Shown one piece after another: positions 26,247 through 35,357 of a stretch of DNA of 64,000 nt. This DNA comes from Pseudomonas marginalis (lineage in GTDB: Bacteria > Pseudomonadota > Gammaproteobacteria > Pseudomonadales > Pseudomonadaceae). A program made the translations under genes and the position numbers. Location: positions 3,535,501 to 3,599,500 of the forward strand of contig NZ_VTFG01000001.1 in NCBI RefSeq assembly GCF_008692035.1, written 5' to 3'. Position 1 is the first letter of the stretch. Every line of letters begins with the position of its first letter. The notes beneath the pieces are model-generated. The model searched no databases, was not told the origin of the DNA, and worked only from the letters and a program-made list of their open reading frames with translations.

Positions 26247-28208
26247 ATGCAGGACGATAACGACAAAAAAATTGCGGTCATGGTTATGAGTAAAGCTGAT
26301 GCCTTCGCCCAGGCGGGAAAAACTGCTGTCTTGCAGAACATCCACGGCACCCTGCAGTTCCTGCAACGCTTCCCACCGTTCAACCAGATGGAAAACGCGC
26401 ACCTGGCGTTTCTGGTGGAACAGTGCCAACTGCGCTTCTTCGGCCCCGGCGAGAGCATCCTCAAGCCGTCGGGCGGGCCGGTGGAACACTTCTACATCGT
26501 CAAGCAGGGCCGCGTCGTGGGTGAACGGCCGGACGCCACGCAAGCCACCTTCGAAATCACCACCGGCGAGTGTTTCCCCCTCGCTGCATTGTTAGGTGAA
26601 CGTGCCACCCGCACCGAGCATAAAGCCGCCGAAGACACCTTCTGCCTGCAACTGAACAAGCCGGCCTTTATCAAGCTGTTCGCGCTGTCCAGCCCGTTCC
26701 GCGACTTCGCCCTGCGCGGTGTCAGCAGCCTGCTCGACCAGGTCAACCAGCAAGTGCAGCAAAAAGCCGTGGAAACCCTCGGCACCCAATATTCCTTGAA
26801 TACCCGCCTGGGCGAATTGGCGATGCGCCATCCGGTCACCTGCAGCCCGCAGACACCGTTGCGTGAAGCGGTAACGCTGATGCATGAGCAGCAGGTGGGC
26901 AGCATTGTGATTGTCGATGAACACAAGGCGCCCCTGGGCATTTTCACCCTGCGCGACCTGCGCCAGGTGGTGGCCGACGGCACCGGCGACTTCAGCCAGG
27001 GCATTGAAGGCCATATGACCCAGGCGCCGTTCTTTTTAACGCCGGACCACAGCGCCTTCGATGCGGCCATCGCCATGACCGAGCGGCATATCGCCCACGT
27101 CTGCCTGGTCAAGGACCAGCGCCTGTGCGGCGTGGTGTCCGAGCGCGACCTGTTTTCCCTGCAACGGGTCGACCTGGTGCACCTGGCCCGCACCATCCGC
27201 AATGCGCCACGGGTGGAGAACCTGGTAGCGCTGCGCGGTGAGATCGGCCAACTGGTGGAGCGCATGCTCGCCCATGGCGCGTCGTCGACCCAGATCACCC
27301 ACATCATTACCCTGCTCAACGATCACACCGTGTGCCGGGTGATCGAGCTGACCCTGGCCGAAAAAGGCGACCCCGGCGTGCCGTTCAGTTGGCTGTGTTT
27401 CGGCAGCGAAGGCCGGCGCGAGCAGACGCTGTACACCGACCAGGACAACGGCATCCTGTTCGAAGCCAGGGACGCGGTGGAAGCCGCCGAGATTCGCGGG
27501 CGGTTGCTGCCCCTGGCACAGCAGATCAACCAGAGCCTGGCGCTGTGCGGGTTCAGCCTGTGCAAGGGCAACATCATGGCCGGTAATCCCGAGCTGTGCC
27601 TCTCGCGGGCGGAATGGGCGCGGCGGTTTGCGGCGTTTATTCGCGAGGCGACGCCGGAGAACCTGCTGGGCTCGAGTATCTATTTCGACCTGCGCGTGGT
27701 GTGGGGCGATGAACGCGGCTGTGAGCAACTGCGCCAGGGCATTCTCGACCAGGTCGGGGATAACCGGCTGTTCCAGCGCATGCTGGCCGAGAATGCCTTG
27801 CGCCAGCGCCCGCCTGTAGGGCGTTTCCGCGATTTTGTGCTGACCCGCAAAGGCGCGGAAAAGGCCACCCTCGACCTCAAGGTGCAGGGCCTGACCCCCT
27901 TTGTCGACGGCGCACGCCTGTTGGCCCTGGCCAACGGCATCCACGCCAATAATACCCTGGAGCGCCTGCGCCAGCTGGTGGTCAAGGAAGTGATCGAGCC
28001 CCTGGACGGCGCCGCCTATGAAGAGGCCTATCACTTTATCCAGCAAACCCGTATGCAGCAGCATCAGTTGCAGACCCGCGAGAACCAGCCGTACTCCAAC
28101 CGCGTCGACCCCGACAGCCTCAACCACCTGGACCGCCGCATCCTGCGCGAATCCCTGCGCCAGGCCCAGCGCCTGCAAAGCAGCCTGACCTTGCGGTATC
28201 AGCTGTGA
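26247..28208 (+). CDS. cNMP-binding/CBS/DUF294 nucleotidyltransferase-like protein
   Basis: A 653-residue multidomain protein. In order: a cyclic-nucleotide-binding-like domain (about 45-160), two CBS motifs (about 195-325, with TPLREAVTLMHEQQVGSIVI and VCLVKDQRLCGVVSERDLFS), a DUF294 putative nucleotidyltransferase domain (GSEGRREQTLYTDQDNGILF near 395) and a C-terminal DUF294_C helical region. The GSEGRREQ-x5-DQDN pattern is the metal/nucleotide site of GlnD-like enzymes. CBS and cNMP modules suggest control by adenine nucleotides. Substrate unknown. It overlaps the following exonuclease gene by four bases, so the two form an operon. Confidence 0.85.
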   Translation: MQDDNDKKIAVMVMSKADAFAQAGKTAVLQNIHGTLQFLQRFPPFNQMENAHLAFLVEQCQLRFFGPGESILKPSGGPVEHFYIVKQGRVVGERPDATQATFEITTGECFPLAALLGERATRTEHKAAEDTFCLQLNKPAFIKLFALSSPFRDFALRGVSSLLDQVNQQVQQKAVETLGTQYSLNTRLGELAMRHPVTCSPQTPLREAVTLMHEQQVGSIVIVDEHKAPLGIFTLRDLRQVVADGTGDFSQGIEGHMTQAPFFLTPDHSAFDAAIAMTERHIAHVCLVKDQRLCGVVSERDLFSLQRVDLVHLARTIRNAPRVENLVALRGEIGQLVERMLAHGASSTQITHIITLLNDHTVCRVIELTLAEKGDPGVPFSWLCFGSEGRREQTLYTDQDNGILFEARDAVEAAEIRGRLLPLAQQINQSLALCGFSLCKGNIMAGNPELCLSRAEWARRFAAFIREATPENLLGSSIYFDLRVVWGDERGCEQLRQGILDQVGDNRLFQRMLAENALRQRPPVGRFRDFVLTRKGAEKATLDLKVQGLTPFVDGARLLALANGIHANNTLERLRQLVVKEVIEPLDGAAYEEAYHFIQQTRMQQHQLQTRENQPYSNRVDPDSLNHLDRRILRESLRQAQRLQSSLTLRYQL

Positions 28209-28912
28209 GCTTGTTTGACTGGCTGCGCGCGGCCAAGCCCAGACTCGATACAACGCAACAACGGCGCCTGGAGCAATTACCCAGGCCCGTAGTGTTGGGC
28301 GACAGCACGTTGCGCAGCCAGCGTTGGGTGGTGGTGGACCTGGAAACCAGCGGCCTGAATCTCAACCGTGACCAGGTGCTGTCCATCGGCGCGGTGGTGA
28401 TCGAGGACGGCGCAGTGGATTTTTCCCAACTGTTCGAGCGCACCCTGCACCGCGCCGACACCAAACTCAGCCCCAGCGTGCTGATCCACGGCCTCGGCCC
28501 CAGCGCCATCGCGGCGGGCAGCGACCCGGCCGAGGCCCTGCTGGACTTCATGGAGTTCGTCGGCGACAGCCCGCTGCTCGCCTTCCACGCGCCATTCGAT
28601 CAACACATGCTGGGCCGCGCGCTCAAGGACAGCCTGGGGTATCGCCTGGCCCATCCGTTCCTCGATGTAGCCGACATCGCCCCGCTGCTGTGCCCCGAGG
28701 CGCATATCCGCGAGGCCGGCCTGGACGACTGGATCAACCACTTCAACCTGCACGTGGGCGAACGCCATCACGCCAGCGCCGATGCCCTGGCCACGGCGGA
28801 GCTGATGCTGATCCTGTTCAGCCGCGCGCGTCAGCAGCAGATCGACACGCCTCAGGCGCTGCAGGAGCGTTTGAGCCAATGGAAACGGCGTAAACACGCG
28901 CCATCGTTTTAA
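28205..28912 (+). CDS. DnaQ-like 3'-5' exonuclease (DEDDh)
   Basis: A 235-residue protein starting at a GTG inside the upstream stop region (GTGA overlap). The exonuclease fold spans about residues 40-210, with Exo I VVVDLETSGLNLNRDQVLSIG, Exo II around LLAFHAPFDQHML and Exo III HHASADALATAELML; the His-x4-Asp makes it the DEDDh type. It resembles DNA polymerase III epsilon-like nucleases commonly paired with DUF294/CBS proteins. Its role could be nucleic-acid proofreading or turnover of small RNA fragments; this cannot be decided from sequence. Confidence 0.88.
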   Translation: MSLFDWLRAAKPRLDTTQQRRLEQLPRPVVLGDSTLRSQRWVVVDLETSGLNLNRDQVLSIGAVVIEDGAVDFSQLFERTLHRADTKLSPSVLIHGLGPSAIAAGSDPAEALLDFMEFVGDSPLLAFHAPFDQHMLGRALKDSLGYRLAHPFLDVADIAPLLCPEAHIREAGLDDWINHFNLHVGERHHASADALATAELMLILFSRARQQQIDTPQALQERLSQWKRRKHAPSF

Positions 28913-28965
28913 TGTCATCTCCCGACGGACGCCAATTGCGCCCGCTCCACGCCTCTGACACAATC

Positions 28966-28984
28966 GCGAATAATTCTCGTTATT
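28966..28984. promoter_or_regulatory. Candidate Fur box before the ECF sigma gene
   Basis: GCGAATAATTCTCGTTATT matches the 19-bp Fur consensus GATAATGATAATCATTATC at about 12 positions, mostly in the AAT and TTAT blocks of each arm. It lies 29 bases before the sigma-factor start. Iron-starvation sigma genes are commonly Fur-repressed, which supports the call. Confidence 0.5.
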
Positions 28985-29012
28985 TTAAACCTTTTGTTTA
29001 TTCGGTGATGCC

Positions 29013-29531
29013 TTGTCGTCGGTCCAGAACCCACACAGTGAGCTTGTTGGTGCGTTGTATCGCGACCATCGTGGCTGGCTGCTGGCCTGGCTGCGGCGCA
29101 ATGTGGCCTGCCCGAGCCGTGCCGAAGACCTGAGCCAGGACACCTTCATGCGCCTGCTCGGCCGTGACGAGTTGCGCGAGCCCCGCGAACCACGGGCGTT
29201 TCTGGTGGCCATCGCCAAGGGCTTGCTGTTCGACTACTTCCGCCGCGCGGCCCTCGAACAGGCCTACCTCAGCGAACTGATGCTGATCCCGGAAAGCGAA
29301 CACCCTTCGCCGGAAGAACAGCAACTGATCCTCGAAGACCTCAAGGCCATCGACCGCCTGCTCGGCAAGCTGTCGAGCAAGGCCCGCGCCGCCTTCCTCT
29401 ATAACCGCCTCGACGGCCTGGGCCATGCCGAAATTGCCCAGCGCCTGGGGGTGTCGGTGCCGCGTGTACGCCAGTACCTGGCCCAGGGCATTCGCCAGTG
29501 CTACATCGCCCTGTATGGCGAGCCGCTGTGA
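29013..29531 (+). CDS. ECF sigma factor, FecI-like (iron starvation)
   Basis: A 172-residue ECF sigma factor. Region 2 spans about residues 14-80 (LYRDHRGWLLAWLRRNVACP, RAEDLSQDTFMRLL) and region 4 about 110-165 (LSSKARAAFLYNRLDGLGHA, EIAQRLGVSVPRVRQYLAQG). This is the FecI/FpvI class that transcribes a TonB-receptor gene when the cognate siderophore is bound. The start appears to be TTG at 29013; there is no ATG in frame. The next gene (anti-sigma) overlaps its stop by four bases. Confidence 0.9.
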   Translation: MSSVQNPHSELVGALYRDHRGWLLAWLRRNVACPSRAEDLSQDTFMRLLGRDELREPREPRAFLVAIAKGLLFDYFRRAALEQAYLSELMLIPESEHPSPEEQQLILEDLKAIDRLLGKLSSKARAAFLYNRLDGLGHAEIAQRLGVSVPRVRQYLAQGIRQCYIALYGEPL

Positions 29532-30508
29532 ACGTGATCAGCTCCAAGCCCGTGTCGGCCCGTGTCCTGGATGCGGCCATTGCCTGGCAGTTGTCCCTCG
29601 ATTCGGGTGATGGCAGCGCGGTAGAGCGCGAAGAATTCAGCAAATGGCTGGCCAGCGATGAAGAGCACGCCCGTGCCTGGCGCCAACTGGGCATGCTCGA
29701 CCAGCGTTTCAGCGTGGCCTCGGGCCCGGCGCGCGCAGCGTTGTTACAGTCGCGCGAGGGCATTCGCCAGCGCGTGCGCAAGCTCGGCAGCGGCCTGGCG
29801 AGCATTGCCCTGGTGTGCGGCCTGGCGTTGTTTGCCGGCGAGCGCTACGTGCCGATCCACTATTGGCTGGCCGACCAGCGCACCGCCACCGGGGAGCAGC
29901 GCACGCTGAAACTGGCGGACGGTACGTTGATCAACCTCAACACCCACAGCGCCATCGACGTGCGCTTCGATGAGAAGCGCCGGCTGATCGTGTTGCAGGA
30001 AGGCGAAATCCTCGTCGAAACCGGCCACAACGATGCGCGCCCGTTTTATGTGCAAACCCGCGACGGCAGCCTGCGCGCGCTGGGCACGCGGTTTATCGTC
30101 AAGCGCGAAGACGACGCGACGCGCCTGAGCGTGCTGCAATCGGCGGTGGGCGCCCAGCCCGAAGCGCTGCAACGGGAACAGGTGTTCAAGGCAGGCCAAC
30201 AAGTGTTGATGCGCAGCGACGGCCTCGGCCCCGCACTGGCCGTCACCCCCGCCAGCGATGCCTGGACGCGCGGTATGCTGGTGGTCGACAACGCCCGTCT
30301 GGGCGATGTGGTGCAGGAACTCAGTCGCTACCGCACCGGCCATCTGGGTGTGGATAAAACCGTGGCGGACCTGCGCATCACCGGCAGCTTCCCGCTGCAC
30401 GACACCACCCTGGCGCTCAACGCGCTGCTGCCCACCCTGCCGGTGCAGATCGAACAGCACACGCCGTGGTGGGTGACGGTTGTCGCCAAGACACCTGAGG
30501 CCAAATAA
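29528..30508 (+). CDS. FecR-like anti-sigma factor/signal transducer
   Basis: A 326-residue FecR-family protein. The cytoplasmic N-terminus (DUF4880-like, LDAAIAWQLSLDSGDGSAVE ... WLASDEEHARAWRQL) contacts the sigma factor. One membrane helix near residues 87-105 (LASIALVCGLALFAGE) is followed by a periplasmic FecR domain (TLKLADGTLINLNTHSAIDV). The C-terminal STN-like domain (ELSRYRTGHLGVDKTVADLR) receives the receptor signal. The GTG start overlaps the sigma stop. It links siderophore binding at the receptor to release of the sigma factor. Confidence 0.9.
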   Translation: MNVISSKPVSARVLDAAIAWQLSLDSGDGSAVEREEFSKWLASDEEHARAWRQLGMLDQRFSVASGPARAALLQSREGIRQRVRKLGSGLASIALVCGLALFAGERYVPIHYWLADQRTATGEQRTLKLADGTLINLNTHSAIDVRFDEKRRLIVLQEGEILVETGHNDARPFYVQTRDGSLRALGTRFIVKREDDATRLSVLQSAVGAQPEALQREQVFKAGQQVLMRSDGLGPALAVTPASDAWTRGMLVVDNARLGDVVQELSRYRTGHLGVDKTVADLRITGSFPLHDTTLALNALLPTLPVQIEQHTPWWVTVVAKTPEAK

Positions 30509-30594
30509 AAAATATTTTCCACCGGCCCTATCACTTTTTAAATCTCGCTCGGCACATAGGCAATTGCGAATTACTTCCATTCAGGAGCCGCCCT

Positions 30595-33027
30595 ATGTCC
30601 CGCACGCTAGACACCTTGTTGCGCCCCAGCCTGTTAGCCGTGGCCATTGCCCTCAGCGCCCCGCTGGCCAGCACTGCGCTGATTGCCGCCGAACAAGCCT
30701 CCAGCGTGCGCGCCTACAACCTGCCGGCCGCGCCCTTGACCAGCACCCTGAACCAGATCGCCAGCCAGGCCGGCCTGGCACTGACCCTCAACCCAGCGTT
30801 GGCCTCGGGCAAGACCTCGGCCCCGGTCCAGGGCCAGTTCGATGCACCGGGCGCACTGCGTGAAGCCTTGCGTGGCACCGGCTTGCAGCTGGAGCAGAGC
30901 AGCGCCGGGACGTATACGCTGGTGGCGGTTCCGGAGGGGGTGATGGCGCTGCCGGTGACTAACATCACAGGGCAAGATGGCAACCAGGAAAGTGCCTGGG
31001 GCCCGGTACAAGGCTACCTGGCCACACGCACCGCCGCCGGCACCAAGACCGACACCGCCCTGGTGGAGGCCCCGCGTTCGATCTCCGTGGCCACCCGCGA
31101 GCAGATGCAGGATCGCAACGTGCAGAACCTGGACGACGCGGTCAAATACATGCCCGGCATCGTGTCCGCCAGCTATGGCAGCGACACCCGCTACGACTGG
31201 ATGCGCGTGCGCGGCTTCGAGCCCACCCAGTTCCTCGACGGCCTGCCATTGCCGCGCGGCGTGTACGCCAACCCCAAAGCGGAAACCTGGAACCTCGACC
31301 GCCTCGCGCTGCTGCGTGGCCCGGCCTCGTCGGTGTACGGCCAGACCCCACCGGGCGGCCTGCTGGACATGGTCAGCCGACGCCCCAGCGCAGAGTCGAG
31401 CAACGCCATCCAAGTGCAATACGGCAGCGACAACTACCGCCAGATCAACTTCGCCAGCACCGGCAAGATCGATGATGAAGGCCAATTCCTCTATGGCCTC
31501 AGCGGCGTGGTACGCGATGCCGGCACCCAGGTCGATCACATCGACAACAAGCGCTACAACATTGCGCCGAGCCTGACCTGGAACATCGATACCGACACCA
31601 AGCTGACCCTGCTCTCGCAGTTCACCCGTGACGATACCGGGACCACCAGCCAGTTCATGCCGATCCAGGGCACCAAGATCAAATCGCCGCTGGGCGAGGT
31701 CTCCCACCACAAGAACCTGGGCGACCCGGACTACGAGTTCTACGATCGCACCTACTACGCGCTGGGCTATGCCTTCGAGCATCGTTTCAACGATACCTGG
31801 CAGTTCAAGCAAAACCTGCGCTATACCAAGTCGGATCTGTCGTTCCAGCAACTGACCGTGGGTTCCTACGCGTTCTCCCCCGCGGATGCAGCGGGCAATA
31901 TCAGCCGCTCGACCACCAACGTCGACGAGGACATCGGCCAGTTCGCGGTGGATAACAACTTCCAGGCAGACTTTGCCACTGGCGATGTCATCCACACCCT
32001 GCTGCTCGGCCTGGACCACCAGCGCACCGATACCTCCTATCGCGCGATATTCGGGACGGCCTCGGGCACCAATATTTTCAACCCGATCAATACCCAGCCA
32101 ACCCTGCGCCCGACCGATGTCCGACCTTTTTACGACTACAACCAGAAAACCGTGCAGACCGGTCTCTACGTGCAGGACCAGATGGCCCTGGATAAGTGGC
32201 GCCTGACCCTGGGCGGGCGTGAAGATTGGGTGCATCAGGGCACCACCTACTTCAACGACAGCGATGCGACCAACACTGACCGCATCAAACACTTCAGCGG
32301 CAACGCGGCGCTGAGCTATGTATTCGACTCGGGCTTCGTACCCTACTTGTCCTACGCCGAGTCGTTTCAACCGGCGAGCAACGCCGATACAAACGCGCTC
32401 AAGACGTTCAAGCCCACCGAAGGCAAGCAGTGGGAAATGGGGGTCAAGTATCAGCCGCCCGGCTCCAATACGTTGCTCAGTGCAGCGGTCTACGACCTGA
32501 CCCAGAAGAATGTGCAGGTGACCACCCTCGGCGCTGGGGGCCAGCAAATCAACAGCCAGACCGGCGAAGTGAAGGTCAAGGGCCTGGAGTTGGAAGCCGT
32601 GTCCGATGTGACCGAGAACCTCAAGGTCATCGCCGCCTATACCTTGGCAAAATCCGAAGTGCAGAAAGGCATCTACAAAGGCAACCGCCTGACACTGATG
32701 CCCAACCAGCAAGCCTCGTTGTGGACCGACTACACCTGGCACACCGGTGTGCTTGACGGTTTCGGCATCGGCTTTGGCGCCCGTTACACCGGCAACACCT
32801 ATGGCGACCAGGCCAACACCTGGCTGGGAAAGGCCAACGCCTATACCGTGTTTGACGGTGCGGTGCATTACGACCTGGGCCGCCTGGACAACAGCCTTAA
32901 GGGTGCATCAGTCAAGTTGAACGCCACCAACCTGTTCAACAAGGACTACCTGTCGACCTGTGATGGCAACTACTGCTACTTCGGCGACCAGCGCAGCGTC
33001 GTCGCCAGCGCCACCTACCAATGGTAA
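30595..33027 (+). CDS. TonB-dependent siderophore receptor with N-terminal signalling domain
   Basis: An 810-residue outer-membrane receptor. A signal peptide (residues 1-32, ending ALIAAEQ) precedes an STN signalling domain (about 38-110, YNLPAAPLTSTLNQIASQAG). Then come a plug domain (about 145-255, with VRGFEPTQFLDGLPLPRGVY and LLRGPASSVYGQTPPGGLLD) and a 22-strand barrel ending in the typical C-terminal TYQW. It belongs to the FhuA/FoxA/FiuA hydroxamate group (ferrichrome or ferrioxamine-type ligands). Local gene order recalls P. aeruginosa fiuIRA next to creBCD, while the PepSY gene downstream recalls foxA-foxB, so the ligand is unresolved. GGAG precedes the ATG. Confidence 0.92.
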   Translation: MSRTLDTLLRPSLLAVAIALSAPLASTALIAAEQASSVRAYNLPAAPLTSTLNQIASQAGLALTLNPALASGKTSAPVQGQFDAPGALREALRGTGLQLEQSSAGTYTLVAVPEGVMALPVTNITGQDGNQESAWGPVQGYLATRTAAGTKTDTALVEAPRSISVATREQMQDRNVQNLDDAVKYMPGIVSASYGSDTRYDWMRVRGFEPTQFLDGLPLPRGVYANPKAETWNLDRLALLRGPASSVYGQTPPGGLLDMVSRRPSAESSNAIQVQYGSDNYRQINFASTGKIDDEGQFLYGLSGVVRDAGTQVDHIDNKRYNIAPSLTWNIDTDTKLTLLSQFTRDDTGTTSQFMPIQGTKIKSPLGEVSHHKNLGDPDYEFYDRTYYALGYAFEHRFNDTWQFKQNLRYTKSDLSFQQLTVGSYAFSPADAAGNISRSTTNVDEDIGQFAVDNNFQADFATGDVIHTLLLGLDHQRTDTSYRAIFGTASGTNIFNPINTQPTLRPTDVRPFYDYNQKTVQTGLYVQDQMALDKWRLTLGGREDWVHQGTTYFNDSDATNTDRIKHFSGNAALSYVFDSGFVPYLSYAESFQPASNADTNALKTFKPTEGKQWEMGVKYQPPGSNTLLSAAVYDLTQKNVQVTTLGAGGQQINSQTGEVKVKGLELEAVSDVTENLKVIAAYTLAKSEVQKGIYKGNRLTLMPNQQASLWTDYTWHTGVLDGFGIGFGARYTGNTYGDQANTWLGKANAYTVFDGAVHYDLGRLDNSLKGASVKLNATNLFNKDYLSTCDGNYCYFGDQRSVVASATYQW

Positions 33028-33047
33028 TCGGCTGAGTTAACCATCGG

Positions 33048-33068
33048 GCCGCCCTTGTGGGCGGCTTT
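33048..33068 (+). terminator. Weak hairpin between receptor and PepSY genes
   Basis: GCCGCCC-TTGT-GGGCGGC followed by only three T residues. It may attenuate rather than stop transcription, leaving lower expression of the PepSY gene from the receptor promoter. Confidence 0.55.
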
Positions 33069-33089
33069 GGCGTGTCTGAAGGCTAGAAC

Positions 33090-34193
33090 ATGAAAAGCAA
33101 AACCATCCGCCGCTGGTCCTTCATCCACACCTGGACCAGCCTGATCTGCACGGTGTTCCTGCTGCTGCTCGCCCTCACCGGCCTGCCGCTGGTGTTTCAC
33201 CATGAGATCGACCACCTGCTGGGCAACGAGCCCGAGCTGGCGCAGATGCCTGCCGATACGCCACAGCTCGACCTTGAGCAACTGGTGAGCAAGGCCCAGG
33301 CCCATCGCCCGGGCGAGGCCATGCAATACCTGGCGTGGGATGAAGATGACAAGAACGGCGTGATCGCGATCATGGCCGCCACAGCGGGGACCGAGCCCAA
33401 CTCGTCCCACACCTTCATGCTCGACGCGCGCACCGGTGATGCGGTCGAGATGCCGTCGGCCAATGGCGGGTTCACCCTGTTCCTGCTGCGCCTGCATGTG
33501 GATATGTTCGCCGGCCTGCCGGGCAAGTTGCTGCTGGCATTCATGGGCGTTCTGTTTGTGCTGGCGATTGTCTCGGGCACGGTGCTGTACCTGCCGTTCA
33601 TGCGCCGCTTGAAGTTCGCCACCGTGCGCCAGGACAAGTCCACGCGCCTGCGCTGGCTCGACCTGCACAACCTGATTGGCGTGGTCACGTTGACCTGGGC
33701 GCTGGTGGTGGGCGTGACCGGCGTGATCAGCGCCTGTGCCGACTTGATCATCGCCGCCTGGCGCACCGACAGCCTCAGCGCGATGATCGAACCCTACAAA
33801 AACGCCCCGCCTCTGACCCAACGCGCCCCCGCGAGCGAGCTGCTGAGCATCGCCGCCAAGGCCGCGCCCGGCATGCAGCCGGACTTTATCGCCTTCCCCG
33901 GCACACGCTTTTCCAGCGAGCACCATTACGCGGTGTTCATGAAGGGCAGCACACACCTGACCTCGCACCTGCTCACGCCGGTCCTGATCGACGCCAGCAC
34001 CCTGGCCGTCACCGCCATCGCCGAACGGCCGTGGTACATGGACGCCATGGGCATGTCGCAGCCACTGCACTTCGGTGACTACGGCGGCATGCCGATGAAG
34101 ATCCTCTGGGCGGCGCTGGATGTGCTGACCATCGTCGTCCTGGTGAGTGGGATTTACTTGTGGATCGTGCGGCGCAAGGCGGGCAAGGCATGA
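33090..34193 (+). CDS. PepSY-domain inner-membrane protein (FoxB-like)
   Basis: A 367-residue PepSY-associated membrane protein. Four hydrophobic segments are clear: near residues 14-34 (WTSLICTVFLLLLALTGLPL), 145-170 (LLLAFMGVLFVLAIVSGTVL), 195-220 (LIGVVTLTWALVVGVTGVIS) and 335-360 (LDVLTIVVLVSGIYLWIVRR). The family includes FoxB of P. aeruginosa, an inner-membrane protein implicated in siderophore-iron handling and reduction. Location directly after the receptor supports a role in removing iron from the imported siderophore. The stop codon overlaps the next gene's start by four bases. Confidence 0.85.
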   Translation: MKSKTIRRWSFIHTWTSLICTVFLLLLALTGLPLVFHHEIDHLLGNEPELAQMPADTPQLDLEQLVSKAQAHRPGEAMQYLAWDEDDKNGVIAIMAATAGTEPNSSHTFMLDARTGDAVEMPSANGGFTLFLLRLHVDMFAGLPGKLLLAFMGVLFVLAIVSGTVLYLPFMRRLKFATVRQDKSTRLRWLDLHNLIGVVTLTWALVVGVTGVISACADLIIAAWRTDSLSAMIEPYKNAPPLTQRAPASELLSIAAKAAPGMQPDFIAFPGTRFSSEHHYAVFMKGSTHLTSHLLTPVLIDASTLAVTAIAERPWYMDAMGMSQPLHFGDYGGMPMKILWAALDVLTIVVLVSGIYLWIVRRKAGKA

Positions 34194-34372
34194 AGCCAAG
34201 GCAGTCGAGTTTCTGGAAGGTATTTGGCATTCCCCTGGGGATTGGCCTGCTCAGCGCCGCCGGGTTGTTTGCGGCGTTGCTGGGGGATGGGCTGTGGGAT
34301 TCGTTGAGTTGGGTGGGGTTGGGCATCCCGGCCACCATTGGCATTTGGGCGTTGTTCAAGCGGCGTGGCTGA
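34190..34372 (+). CDS. Small hypothetical membrane protein of the iron locus
   Basis: A 60-residue protein, MKPRQSSFWKVFGIPLGIGL onward, with two closely spaced hydrophobic segments and a basic C-terminus (KRRG). Its ATG overlaps the PepSY gene stop (ATGA), a strong sign of translational coupling. Small two-helix proteins often accompany PepSY siderophore proteins, but I do not recognise a named family. A REPIN follows. Confidence 0.75.
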   Translation: MKPRQSSFWKVFGIPLGIGLLSAAGLFAALLGDGLWDSLSWVGLGIPATIGIWALFKRRG

Positions 34373-34379
34373 GGGCGCT

Positions 34380-34456
34380 ATCGGGGGCAAGCCCCCTCCC
34401 ACAGTTGACCGCGTGGTTATGACGAACGCGGGACACATGTGGGGATTGCCCCCGAT
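34380..34456. repeat. REPIN
   Basis: ATCGGGGGCAAGCCCCCTCC faces a slightly decayed partner (TGTGGGGATTGCCCCCGAT) about 33 bases away, between the iron locus and the glutathione transferase gene. Confidence 0.85.
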
Positions 34457-34541
34457 GAGGCCCTCAAAAACACCCGCACTCCCCCTCGCCAGCCACCGCG
34501 CAACCCTCTAGGCTAGCCACAGTCCATTGTGAGGTTCGCCC

Positions 34542-35171
34542 ATGTCCGCTCCCAGCATGACCTTATTCCACAACCCCGCGTCACCGTTCGTGCGTAAAGT
34601 CCGCGTGCTGCTGGCTGAAACCGGCCAGCAGGACCGCGTCGCCCTGCATGGCTGCATGCCGACCCCGGTCAACCCCGATGCGCAGCTGGTGCAAGACAAC
34701 CCCGTGGGCAAGATCCCGGCCCTGCGCCTGGCCGACGGCAGCGTGCTGCACGACAGCCGGGTGATCCTCGACTACTTCGACCACCAGCACGTCGGCAACC
34801 CGCTGATCCCCCGCGATGGCTCGGCCCGCTGGCGGCGGCTGACCCTGGCTTCGATGGCCGACGGCATCATGGATGCCGCCGTGCTGGTGCGCTACGAGAC
34901 CGCCCTGCGCCCGGTGGAAAAACACTGGGCGCCGTGGCTCGACGAGCAGCGCAACAAGATCCACCGCGCCCTCGCCGAGCTGGAACAGGACGCCATCGCC
35001 GAGCTGACCAGCCACTTCGATATCGCCTCGATCAGCGTGGCCTGCGCCTTGGGTTACCTCGACTTCCGCCATCCGGACATGCACTGGCGCTCGGACAACC
35101 CCAAGCTGGCCGCCTGGTACGCCGAGGTCAGCCAGCGGCCTTCGATGCTGGAGACCCAGCCGCCCGTGTGA
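34542..35171 (+). CDS. Glutathione S-transferase family protein
   Basis: A 209-residue two-domain GST. The thioredoxin-like N-terminal domain (residues 5-82) contains LFHNPASPFVRKVRVLLAET, VGKIPALRLADG and the gamma-Glu contact motif HDSRVILDYFD. The C-terminal domain is all-helical. The Ser in NPASPF is the likely thiol-activating residue. Role: probably conjugation or stress detoxification; no specific substrate can be inferred. It is flanked by REPINs on both sides. Confidence 0.9.
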   Translation: MSAPSMTLFHNPASPFVRKVRVLLAETGQQDRVALHGCMPTPVNPDAQLVQDNPVGKIPALRLADGSVLHDSRVILDYFDHQHVGNPLIPRDGSARWRRLTLASMADGIMDAAVLVRYETALRPVEKHWAPWLDEQRNKIHRALAELEQDAIAELTSHFDIASISVACALGYLDFRHPDMHWRSDNPKLAAWYAEVSQRPSMLETQPPV

Positions 35172-35188
35172 CGTTCACACCGACCCAA

Positions 35189-35277
35189 TGTGGGAGCGGG
35201 CTTGCCCGCGATCGCGGTATGTCATTCAGCACAGCTGTTTCTGAACCACCGCTATCGCGTGCAAGCCCACTCCCACA
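35189..35277. repeat. REPIN, second REP subtype
   Basis: TGTGGGAGCGGGCTTGCCCG and the facing copy GCAAGCCCACTCCCACA bracket about 45 bases. The core has GCGGGCTTGCCCGC rather than GGGGGCTTGCCCCC, so it belongs to a different REP subclass from the others here. Confidence 0.85.
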
Positions 35278-35357
35278 TTGGACGGTGGTGGTATTGAGGA
35301 ATGTAACGATCCTTGCGGCTAACTGCGCCCCCACTTGCTGATCCTCCCGCAACCCGA

